A stretch of 64,000 nt of DNA from Episyrphus balteatus. Lineage: Eukaryota; Arthropoda; Insecta; Diptera; Syrphidae. Under the pieces are notes generated by a model. That model ran no database searches. It was not told the origin of the DNA and saw only the letters and a list, made by a program, of their open reading frames with translations. The translations under genes and the position numbers were made by a program. The first letter of the stretch is position 1, and every line of letters begins with the position of its first letter. Shown piece by piece: positions 22,888-34,800 of this stretch. The DNA lies in contig NC_079135.1 of assembly GCF_945859705.1 (NCBI RefSeq), forward strand, positions 31,483,679 through 31,547,678, in the 5' to 3' direction.

Positions 22888-25800
22888 CTGGAAAAATAAA
22901 TTTATGAAATTAGACAATAATGTAAGCTTCATACAAGTTTGGGAATGATATATCAAAGGGCAGGTAAAGTTGAAAAGTTTCGTATAGGTATATGTAATAA
23001 TTTTAACAGAGGGGGAGTGGGTGTTAGAAGTTTATGAACTGAAATATTTATTTTCGTGAAACCGAATTATTTGGCACGTGGCTTCGGAGTATTTTTAAAG
23101 TTCTATACAAAAAATGTTTAGGTCCGTCAAGATAGCACCCACACCCCCAAATTTCCAAAATCTGAGTATGCAATAATTTGTTGCTAATTTGTTGCTAATT
23201 AGTTGCTCTAATCCCGAATTTGTTGCTCCACCCCTTCCCCCTCAAAATTGATGGAAAAGGTGTGGGTGCTATCTTGACGTCAAGATAGCACCCACACCCA
23301 TTAAAATCTCAACATTTAAAAAAACTGAGTACGCAATAATTTGTTGCTAATTTGTTGCTAATTAGTTGCTCTAATCCCGAATTTGTTGCTCCAAGATTTG
23401 ACCTTGAAATGCACTTCAACAGTTTTCTCAAAAAAGCTAAATTCCCTAAAAATGAACGCACAGCGACAAAAAAGGTGTCAAATTAAAGGGCTTCTCAACA
23501 CCTTTTCAAAAAGGTCTCATTCAACTTTTAAACCCATCTCCTTCATGTCCAAAATGCATTGTGGAACTTGTGGAACATATCAAAACGTCAAGATAGCACC
23601 CACACCAAGAAAAACTTACAAATTTAAAAAAATAAGTATGCAATAATTTGTTGCTAATTTGTTGCTAATTAGTTGCTCTAATCTCGAATTTGTTGCTCCA
23701 CCCCTTCCCCCTTAAAATTGATAGAAAGGGTGTGGGTGCTATCTTGACGTCAAGATAGCACCCACACCCCCTAATTTCAAAAATCTGAGTATGCAGAATC
23801 TTAGGGATAATTTGTTGCTAATTAGTTGCTCTAATCTTGAATTTGTTGCTCCATGATTTGACCATCAAATCGACTGCAACAGATGCAATTTTTGTGGAGA
23901 CTTTTTATATATAATTTTTTTCAAAAAACTAAAAATGCCAAATTAAAAACATGATTTCATGCACTGCAAAAAGTAACTTTAAAATTTTCCATCGCTTTTC
24001 ATTCCAGCCTTAAAGTTCAAAAACTAGTCAACTCTCACCCCTAAAAGCGGTGTGGGTGCTATCTTGACGTCAAGATAGCACCCACACCCCCAAATTTCCA
24101 AAATCTGAGTATGCAGAATTTTAGTGTTAATTTGTTGCTAATTAGTTGCTCTAATCTTGAATTTGTTGCTCCATGATTTGACCATAAAATCGGCTGCAAC
24201 AGATGCAGTTTTGTGGAGACTTTTTATCTATGATCTTTTTTAAAAAACTAAAGATGCCAAATAATAAACATGATGTGATACTCTGCAAAAAGTTACATTA
24301 AAACTTTAAATCGCAATCCATTCCGGTATTATAGGCCAAAAACTAGTTTTTGATGACGTCACTTCGACAAAAAAAAGTAGCACCTCAACGAATTAAATCC
24401 AAAAATCTGAAAAATCAGAAATTTGATTCTCCTGTGATGTTTAGATCTAATTTAGATACTAAATTTTTCCATTACGTACCTATATAGGTAGGTCCTACCT
24501 AACTAACAAAAATATATCACATCCATAATACCTATGTATAAATTTCAAAAATCTGAGTAGGTATACCTACCTACAGATATTACTTGCTACAACCAATAAC
24601 CACTTAAGGCGAAAAAGAAAACAAAAATTAGGTCTAACTATAATGCTCCGCATTTTTAAATGTGCCGCAAAAACAGCCCAATCTTTTCTTAATTCGATGT
24701 AGATGGTTTTAATTTATCATAGTTAAAAAATTAGGAAGAAGAGACTTTTAATTGGAAAGCATCATTAGCGCACTCAAAAATTTTTGGCTTTACTCACTAA
24801 GTTCCTAAAGGCCTCAATCCCACATTTGACCCCTCTTATATTGCCCAATGTTTTCAAAATTGAAATTGAATTTTAAAAATTAAGCACTCAGTTGTTTTAA
24901 ACAAAGGAATATGATAACAATAAGCATTATTGTTACAATTTCTTGAATTTTTAAAAACTTGTACAAATTGTGAATAGTGTGGGTATTTGTATCCTAAAAT
25001 TTTTATGCATTTTTCCGTCGGCTAATTTTATCTATATATAGCCTTAATTTTGGAGAGATGCATTTCACATTCATTTAATTTCATTTACTACCACTATTAC
25101 ATTTCTAAAACCCTCAACGCTCTTCATCCAATTTTTTTTAAACAAACAAAATAAAAATTTATCTACCTATACTAAATAAAAAAAATCACACATTGATTTT
25201 CTTAAGAATAATCGCGTGTGTATACGTTGATTTTAATTTCATTTACTACCACTATTACATTTCTAAAACCCTCAACGCTCTTCATCCTATTTTTTTTAAA
25301 CAAACAAAATAAAAATTTATCTACCTATACTAAATAAAAAAAATCACACATTGATTTTCTTAAGAATAATCGCGTGTGTATACGTTGATTTTAATTTTGG
25401 CTCCGCCCTCGACGGCTACTTTGATGAAAATACACTATCCAAATCAGCAATACCTACACGCCTACACCCTGAAATGTTTCTTTCTTTAGTGCCTTAGTCG
25501 GTTTCAGAACTGCTCTGAGGTAAGTATGATTTGCGTTCTCTCGAGTCAAAAATATTATGACTAAGGTATATACATACATATACACATAGATATAGCTCGT
25601 AGGGTCTTTCTTAATTTCATGTGGATTTTAAATGTTGATATTAGTATGAAAGTTTTTTTTTCTTTACTTTACGATAAAAATCGTTGCATACCTTAAGGGA
25701 AACAGTAAGAAAGTAAGTATTTTAAGCCCTGATTTTTAAATCGTTAGTTAGACTATGAGAAAAATAAATTTCATTATAAAAAGATGGGTGGCATAACAGC

Positions 25801-28800
25801 TAACATAAATTTTCTTTATTTTTTAAACTTGGTTTTCTTTTGTTTGATATTGTAAGAACTATGAAATTATACAGTCTATCTAAAAAATTATCTTGAGTGA
25901 AAGGGTGATTTTTTTTAAATGGTAGGTATCATAACTAATTCATTTTCTCATGGAAATTCCGAATAAAGTAAGTCTATACATTTTTTTTCATGTGATAGGG
26001 TGTTTTTTTAGGTCTATAGAGAAAATGTGGGTTTATTTGAAAAAATGAGTAATAATAGTGGTATTCTATTGAAATTCAGCAATTATGGTACTTTTCAGAT
26101 TGGAAACAATAAACTATAGTTCCTATAATAATAGGTAAAAAGGGTGTTTTTTTTTTGTAGTGAAAACAAAATTGATGGGCTACCCTAATGAAATTTGGTA
26201 AAAACCTTGTATTAGCTATATAAAGCAATACTAAAGAGTTTTAGTAAGTATAAAAAAAAATTGAGTGTGAAAGGGTGTTTTTTGCAAATAGACAGTAATT
26301 GGTCCCAAAAAGCCAATGAACCGTGTATAACGTCTAAGAACTTACCTAAGTACCTAGATAGTAGGTATAAACGTTCAATTTGTCATCGAAACAAAAAGTA
26401 AATGAATCATTGGCACATTTTATTATCTCTTCGAAAAAACTCCCTTTGACCAAATTTTTTTTTATAAAAACACCATATTTTGTACTCAGTTTTTTTTTCA
26501 AACATACCTAGTACCTATGTACCTAATATGACAACAATAAGCATTTGTGGTTACAATATCTTGATTCTCCTAGAAAAACCTTTAAAATCTCGTACAAATT
26601 GCTTACATTTGTTTACATGTTGATGTTTTTTTTCGCAGGCTCATTTAAACTTCACAGTCCTTTTCATTTACTGCCTTTCTTACAGCTTATGACCTCAAGG
26701 CTTTTCATTCAATCAGGTCGTGATTTACTTTTTTTTAACAAACAAAATAAATTTTTAACTACCTATTCGAAATAAAAAAAAATCAAACTCGCTTCGAGAG
26801 TAATCCTCTGCTTTTATGAAAATAAAAGATACCTACCAGTAACAGTAATTACATCTAAATCTACAACTGTGAAATGATTTTTTTTAAGTCGGTTTCCAAC
26901 CTCTATGAAGGTAAAAATATTCATGTTCTTTACCAACGGATGAAATGCATTTTTGCACTTAACACTTTTTCTATATAAATATTGTGAAGCTTAATACTGA
27001 GTTACCCCCAAAATTAACTTACAAACAAATGTTTTAATCATTTTTGAATTTGATTTGACTTTAACTACAATCTGCCGGCTTTCCACAACTTGACGAGGTG
27101 GCCGAGTGGTTATGGCGTTCTATAGCTAATACAAGGTTTTTACCAAATTTCATTAGGGTAGCCCATCAATTTTGTTTTCACTACAAAAAAAAAACACCCT
27201 TTGTACCTATTATTATAGGAACTATAGTTTATTGTTTCCAATCTGAAAAGTACCATAATTGCTGAATTTCCATAGAATACCACTATTATTACTCATTTTT
27301 TCAAATAAACCCACATTTTCTCTATAGACCTAAAAAAACACCCTATCACATGAAAAAAAATGTATAGACTTACTTTATTCGGAATTTCCATGAGAAAATG
27401 AATTAGTTATGATACCTACCATTTAAAAAAAATCACCCTTTCACTCAAGATAATTTTTTAGATAGACTGTATAATTTCATAGTTCTTACAATATCAAACA
27501 AAAGAAAACCAAGTTTAAAAAATAAAGAAAATTTATTTTAGCTGTTATGCCACCCATCTTTTTATAATGAAATTTATTTTTCTCATAGTCTAACTAACGA
27601 TTTAAAAATCAGGGCTTAAAATACTTACTTTCTTACTGTTTCCCTTAAGGTATGCAACGATTTTTATCGTAAAGTAAAGAAAAAAAAAACTTTCATACTA
27701 ATATCAACATTTAAAATCCACATGAAATTAAGAAAGACCCTACGAGCTATATCTATGTGTATATGTATGTATATACCTTAGTCATAATATTTTTGACTCG
27801 AGAGAACGCAAATCATACTTACCTCAGAGCAGTTCTGAAACCGACTAAGGCACTAAAGAAAGAAACATTTCAGGGTGTAGGCGTGTAGGTATTGCTGATT
27901 TGGATAGTGTATTTTCATCAAAGTAGCCGTCGAGGGCGGAGCCAAAATTAAAATCAACGTATACACACGCGATTATTCTTAAGAAAATCAATGTGTGATT
28001 TTTTTTATTTAGTATAGGTAGATAAATTTTTATTTTGTTTGTTTAAAAAAAATAGGTAGGGATCTGATTGGATGAAGAGCGTTGAGGGTTTTAGAAATGT
28101 AATAGTGGTAGTAAATGAAATTAAATGAATGTGAAATGCATCTCTCCAAAATTAAGGCTATATATAGATAAAATTAGCAGACGGAAAAATGCATAAAAAT
28201 TTTAGGATACAAATACCCACACTATTCACAATTTGTACAAGTTTTTAAAAATTCAAGAAATTGTAACAATAATGCTTATTGTTATCATATTCCTTTGTTT
28301 AAAACAACTGAGTGCTTAATTTTTAAAATTCAATTTCAATTTTGAAAACATTGGGCAATATAAGAGGGGTCAAATGTGGGATTGAGGCCTTTAGGAACTT
28401 AGTGAGTAAAGCCAAAAATTTTTGAGTGCGCTAATGATGCTTTCCAATTAAAAGTCTCTTCTTCCTAATTTTTTAACTATGATAAATTAAAACCATCTAC
28501 ATCGAATTAAGAAAAGATTGGGCTGTTTTTGCGGCACATTTAAAAATGCGGAGCATTATAGTTAGACCTAATTTTTGTTTTCTTTTTCGCCTTAAGTGGT
28601 TATTGGTTGTAGCAAGTAATATCTGTAGGTAGGTATACCTACTCAGATTTTTGAAATTTATACATAGGTATTATGGATGTGATATATTTTTGTTAGTTAG
28701 GTAGGACCTACCTATATAGGTACGTAATGGAAAAATTTAGTATCTAAATTAGATCTAAACATCACAGGAGAATCAAATTTCTGATTTTTCAGATTTTTGG

Positions 28801-31800
28801 ATTTAATTCGTTGAGGTGCTACTTTTTTTTGTCGAAGTGACGTCATCAAAAACTAGTTTTTGGCCTATAATACCGGAATGGATTGCGATTTAAAGTTTTA
28901 ATGTAACTTTTTGCAGAGTATCACATCATGTTTATTATTTGGCATCTTTAGTTTTTTAAAAAAGATCATAGATAAAAAGTCTCCACAAAACTGCATCTGT
29001 TGCAGCCGATTTTATGGTCAAATCATGGAGCAACAAATTCAAGATTAGAGCAACTAATTAGCAACAAATTAACACTAAAATTCTGCATACTCAGATTTTG
29101 GAAATTTGGGGGTGTGGGTGCTATCTTGACGTCAAGATAGCACCCACACCGCTTTTAGGGGTGAGAGTTGACTAGTTTTTGAACTTTAAGGCTGGAATGA
29201 AAAGCGATGGAAAATTTTAAAGTTACTTTTTGCAGTGCATGAAATCATGTTTTTAATTTGGCATTTTTAGTTTTTTGAAAAAAATTATATATAAAAAGTC
29301 TCCACAAAAATTGCATCTGTTGCAGTCGATTTGATGGTCAAATCATGGAGCAACAAATTCAAGATTAGAGCAACTAATTAGCAACAAATTATCCCTAAGA
29401 TTCTGCATACTCAGATTTTTGAAATTAGGGGGTGTGGGTGCTATCTTGACGTCAAGATAGCACCCACACCCTTTCTATCAATTTTAAGGGGGAAGGGGTG
29501 GAGCAACAAATTCGAGATTAGAGCAACTAATTAGCAACAAATTAGCAACAAATTATTGCATACTTATTTTTTTAAATTTGTAAGTTTTTCTTGGTGTGGG
29601 TGCTATCTTGACGTTTTGATATGTTCCACAAGTTCCACAATGCATTTTGGACATGAAGGAGATGGGTTTAAAAGTTGAATGAGACCTTTTTGAAAAGGTG
29701 TTGAGAAGCCCTTTAATTTGACACCTTTTTTGTCGCTGTGCGTTCATTTTTAGGGAATTTAGCTTTTTTGAGAAAACTGTTGAAGTGCATTTCAAGGTCA
29801 AATCTTGGAGCAACAAATTCGGGATTAGAGCAACTAATTAGCAACAAATTAGCAACAAATTATTGCGTACTCAGTTTTTTTAAATGTTGAGATTTTAATG
29901 GGTGTGGGTGCTATCTTGACGTCAAGATAGCACCCACACCTTTTCCATCAATTTTGAGGGGGAAGGGGTGGAGCAACAAATTCGGGATTAGAGCAACTAA
30001 TTAGCAACAAATTAGCAACAAATTATTGCATACTCAGATTTTGGAAATTTGGGGGTGTGGGTGCTATCTTGACGGACCTAAAATGTTTTTGTACATATGT
30101 AACTGTTTCCGAAATCATCGAAGTCAATTTAAAAATATAATTTCTGATCCAGTCAACTAAGGGAAAATAAATCCAAAACACATTTCGAGCCCTTCCCGTC
30201 AAATTATCGTAAAAGAGAAGGGCTTAGGTTCCTTTTTTTTGGTATTTCGTAAATATTTCGAAAACTGGGCGAATTCTGAAAAAAAAAACATGTGCCGCTA
30301 AATTAGAGCATAATTGGTGGCAAAATAGTAACACTAGTCTGCAAAAACAAAATTTTATTTTGCCGTTCAAATAATTTTCTGATATTATAAAGGATTAAAT
30401 ATTTCTGAATATATTTTTGATTTCGAAAAAAATCTATCACGTCCAAATTTTTGTAAATTCATTAAAAAAAATATTAATAATTTCGAAAAAAAGATCTCTT
30501 TAACGTTTTAAAAAATGAAATTAAATTAGTCCGGTAAATTGTATTGATATTACCTGTCATATGATATCAAATTCGTCGTCTCATTTTTAATGATTTTTGA
30601 GTCTTTGTTTAAAAAACAAACAGTGGATGATTGACGTTAATAAACAATTGGTTTGGATCATAATGGAATACGTATAATTTCAAGATTTGTAAGGCAATAA
30701 ACGATGTTACGAAAACCTCATTCAGAGGCTTGAAAACGAAACTAGTCCTTCTAGGAGCCAAAAAGGCTTTTTTTTTTTAACAAAACAGCGATTTTAAAAA
30801 ATACAATAAATTAAATTAAAGAATGAAGCTCTTTTTCGAAACACTAGAAATACATAATTTAACTCATCACTCTATTTTTGGTATCAAATATTTTTGTATG
30901 TCTCAAAAAACTGATCTCAAATAAAAAACTTAATTCCAACCAAAATAAATATTTTAACGTAATATTTTTGTTTCTTGAATCCCAAAACGAAGTCACAAAA
31001 GTACTGGCTATAACCTCTAAAATTTTGAAACATAATTCCTTATTCCTTATTTGCAAGGCCGAACGAAAACATTCAATGCGGATAACAACACAGGTTTTTT
31101 TTAAAAGAAAATAAAAATATTACGTACTCGCCCCAGTGAATAATTCATTTAATTAACTTGCGGGCCGTGTAGCCAATGTTCTGCCACCTTCCAACAAGTA
31201 TTTCGCGATAAGCCTAAGAATAAGTAAATAGAAATCAATTGTCTTACATTGTCTAGCTCTCCTAGCAAGTTGTTCTTCTCTTTGTTTTCTTCGTAATGTA
31301 GCTTGCTCCTCTTGCTGTTGTCGCCGTTCATTTTCTTTCACAGCCTGTTTGAATTTATCGGCGAGATTTTGGAATATCTTAAAGCACTCTTCTAATTTAA
31401 ATGAAGCTGGATCCTCACAGAAATACTCAGCTAATTTTAATCTCACGCAATCAACTTCTTTCATTCCACGTTGTAAAATAGTAACCTCATTTTCAGCATT
31501 CTTAAAAAATAAAAATTATAACAAAATATTTAACTATGCTATTTTAACTCATGTATTCTGAAAAAAAAAACTTACTCTCAAGAACTCTGTCATTTGTTCT
31601 TTGATATCAATATCTGTTGTTGGCAGTTCAACTTGTCTTTTGATTTTCTTAATTCGAACATCCAATGCATTGATTTCATAATTTATTTGATCTGATGTTG
31701 TCCTATAAAATAAATCAATACAAAATTTAATAAATATCGATCTTCTTGTGAAAAAATTAGTACATACTTGGAGGCATTCTCCAGCATTGTTAACTGATCT

Positions 31801-34800
31801 GGGAAATTCAAGAGTTCCGGATTTTGTTTTTCCATTTCCATTGCAACAAAATGCATAAGATTTATACCAGGCTTATTAGCTCGAATATCTGTGAGCTTTT
31901 GCAATGATGACAGCTTCACTCCCGCTGCATTACCAGCATAGCCTCCGGAATTAAGAAAATTACCAGCCAAAACAACCATATAGAGAACTTCTTGCAACAT
32001 TTTGTTGTTCATTAGATCTGTAAAAGAAAAATCAAAATTAAGGAAAAGTTGGGGTTTACAGTACAAATATTCTTACCATCGCCAGCAAATATCATTGCAT
32101 TGATATAAGGATCTAAATAAGTGACATTTGCAGCGAATTCCTCCTTCAGAAGCATACTTTCTATTCGAAGTTTGTAGCTGATAGAAAACATTGAATAAAG
32201 TTAAGAATCTTTTTAAATACAAAAAAGTAAAATCAACTTACTTTGGTACTTCGAGCAGTTGCAATATGAATTTCTCTGCATTACCTAGTCGATTTTTATC
32301 GCCATTATAAGATTTAAGCATGTCCAATTCATCGAACTCAGGAAGAATCTTAAGAAGACCCCGAAGCTTTTCAGCTCCAATAGCATTGTGTTCTCCGTTT
32401 CTAATAAGTTCAATGATGTCTTCGTTTGATCTATAGAATTGAGGAATGAAATTATGCACTGGACAAGGCGAGAGATTTTGTCATAACTTACGTTCTAAAC
32501 TGCTTGAGGAATATGTTGACATTGAGACTTCTTTTGCCATCCAGCAGCGTTATCTATAAAATTAATGGAAATTAGTAAAATTTAGAAGAAAACTTGAAAA
32601 CAATTTTATGATTTTAAGGTTCAAATAAAGAAAATATAACGTTAAACATTACGTAACGCAACGTAACGTAACAAGCTAAGTAATACATAACGTAATTTCT
32701 TACATTAAAATTTCAAGTTAGAAGAAAACTTGAAAACAATTTTATGATTTTTAAGCTCAAATAAAGAAAACGTAACGTAAAATGTTACGTAACGCAACGT
32801 AACATAACATAAAATGAAACGTAATGCATTACGTAATACGTAACGTAATTTCTTTAATTAGAATTTCAAGTCCTGCTACATTTTCTAAACTTACCTCACT
32901 ATTTTCTTTTTTCGACTTTCGATCCAGAGTATCAGTTCCCGAATCCCTTCCCAACTTTGGTGAGCCCTGAGCACTTGTTGATTGCAAGCAAAACAATCCT
33001 TCTAATTTTGTCCAATCGAGCTGATGATTAAAACTGACAGTTGCCCAAATATTTTGCTTCCCGATAACTTTATTTTGTGGAATTTTATTCCAATTTATTG
33101 TTTTCATTTTGGCCTTTGGTGCAGGGGTTTCCTGTTGTGGTAATAGCACAGACGTTTCATTGAATCCCATATCCGGTGTTGTGGACCTTAGCCGGTTGTC
33201 TGCGGAATTATTTGACAAAAGATTCGAAGCAGGTGGCGGTGGGACGGGAGGTCCTGGTATACGACTGCACCCAGGAGGTGGTGGTGGAGGTGGCACCCCA
33301 TTACCACCACCACCGCCACCAAACGCAGGAATTGGTGGAGGAGGTGGTGGCGGTGGTGCTGCCACTGGAGGCGGTCCTCCACCTCCACGTCCAGTTGTGG
33401 GGGAGAGTGGTGAATTTGAAAGAGAGTGTGTTGTTGCTGCCGCCGCTGGTGGTGGTGGTGTCACCTGAAAACTACTCGGCATTAGTGGGGCCGATGATTG
33501 TTTTCTACTCGGACTCGTTGCTTCGCCACGACAATGTGGACATGTGAATTTTTGTACACTGGGTGAACGCAACAATCGCACAGAGTCTTCATGATTCTCG
33601 AGGAGGGTTGCCCGATGGACTAGTTTTTCAGTTGTATCCCAAATAATATCACTAACCGCCTCTTTGGGTTCTATTCGCAGCAAATGCTGCAGTATACTGA
33701 GAAATGGTATCTCCTGAGGTGTGTCAGCTACCTGTTTAGTTAAAAAAAAAAAAAAATTAATAAAAAAACAATTAATGAATTGTTGTAATTAATAAAAAAA
33801 AGATTTATATACTCGTATGTGACGGAAAAGCTATATAAATTTACATACCTGTCCTAAAATGGCGGAGAAAACATCAAGATGGGAGTTTAAATTTATTCCA
33901 TTCGGCCCCTGTAGACTTTGTGCTTCGTCGCATTCTCGTTGTTCGTCGAATACGTCCAATTGCACAATGATATCACCCACACTTTGAGCGACTTTTCTGC
34001 AATTTAATTAATAATACAAAAAATTATTAATACTCGATTAGAAAAGAAAATAATTTATTGAAAAAAAAAAAAAAAAAATTGCTATAAAAGGAAATAGTCG
34101 GCACAAGTCAATTTAATTCTTGCATATTAATTAAAGAAGGCAAATGAATTGAAGTTTGTTTTAATATTCTAAAATGCAATTCAAAATATATTCTTAAGGT
34201 CTAATTTTGCAATCAATCAAAGTAAAGGCGACAGCTTTTGATTGAAAATTCAGTAAAACTAACTGATCAGACAGATGTTTTTCAACTTAAATTCAATCAT
34301 CCTTTCAGTTTCCATTTTTTTTTTTTTTGATAAAAGCTAAACTACATTCAGCCCTATCGTCAGTTTCACTTGAACAAGACTCCACCTTCCACCCGGAAAA
34401 AATTGAATTTCACTTTTCCCCTATTTGTATGAGTTTCGGTAAAAATTTGTTCACATTCGGAATATTTCCTGCACTTTAAACATTTTAGTAAGCTGCCTTC
34501 TGACTTACATTTTGGTGGCGAACAAGTTTAGTGGAAAATGTAAATTCCTTTCGGGAATAGCTATTAAAATTCCGGACTCACCTAATTTTATTCAGAAGAA
34601 TTTTTCGACAAAATTTAAAGAACGGGCTCTAGCATGCATACAAAACCAAGGATAACACTCCTAAAAATTTAAACCTTAACAAAGTATCTACCATTAGTAT
34701 TAATAGAGAAATCAGCGTTAACTTTAAACAAGGTACCTTACAGTAAGAGTTTTCTTAAATCATGGGCAGAGGCTTACAGTAGAACATTTTTTCATAGAAT

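Larger units (their letters stand above)
23120..26220 (+). repeat. Left arm of the foldback element
   Basis: It pairs with 27121-30079: outer positions obey x + y = 53199 and inner positions x + y = 53341. The 142-base shift comes from a 158-bp tandem duplication on this side less a 16-bp segment found only on the right. Confidence 0.9.
23120..30079. mobile_element. 6,960-bp Foldback-like (FB-type) transposon
   Basis: The ends are AGGTCCGTCAAGATAGCACC and the exact inverse. Perfect 9-bp direct repeats AAAATGTTT flank it (23111-23119 and 30080-30088). The left arm (about 23120-26220) and right arm (about 27121-30079) are inverse copies with only scattered mismatches and one 158-bp duplication on the left. 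A 900-bp centre separates them. No transposase or long frame is present; a short frame repeated in both arms (87 codons at 23383 and 29816) resembles no known protein. Long inverted arms built of subrepeats plus a 9-bp duplication match the Drosophila FB class (established for FB); membership here is inferred. Confidence 0.9.
22888..31247 (-). other. 8.4-kb form3 intron occupied by a foldback transposon
   Basis: Donor GTAAGA (minus, just below 31248) and acceptor TTTTTCCAG (just above 22887) join RRARQ to SQCGTPVSDP in phase 1. About 83% of the intron is the foldback element at 23120-30079; the remainder (22888-23110 and 30089-31247) is AT-rich without coding. Confidence 0.8.

Noticed and set aside
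23383..23646. 87-codon open frame, repeated at 29816-29553 on the minus strand
   Set aside because: It is duplicated only because it lies in the foldback arms; no protein family, no codon bias, and it spans unit borders.
27092..27139. Functional tRNA-Ser gene
   Set aside because: Only the first two thirds is present; no T arm, B box or 3' acceptor strand.
23120..30079. CRISPR-like or satellite array
   Set aside because: The repeats are inverted, unequal in length and bordered by a transposon-type target duplication.
23120..30079. Pure assembly artefact (false inverted duplication)
   Set aside because: The 9-bp flanking duplication, the unique 900-bp centre, the 158-bp one-sided duplication and scattered mismatches are not expected of a simple artefact, although long reads should confirm it.
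33109..33547. Long Gly/His-rich open frames on the plus strand
   Set aside because: They are antisense images of the proline-rich FH1 exon of form3.
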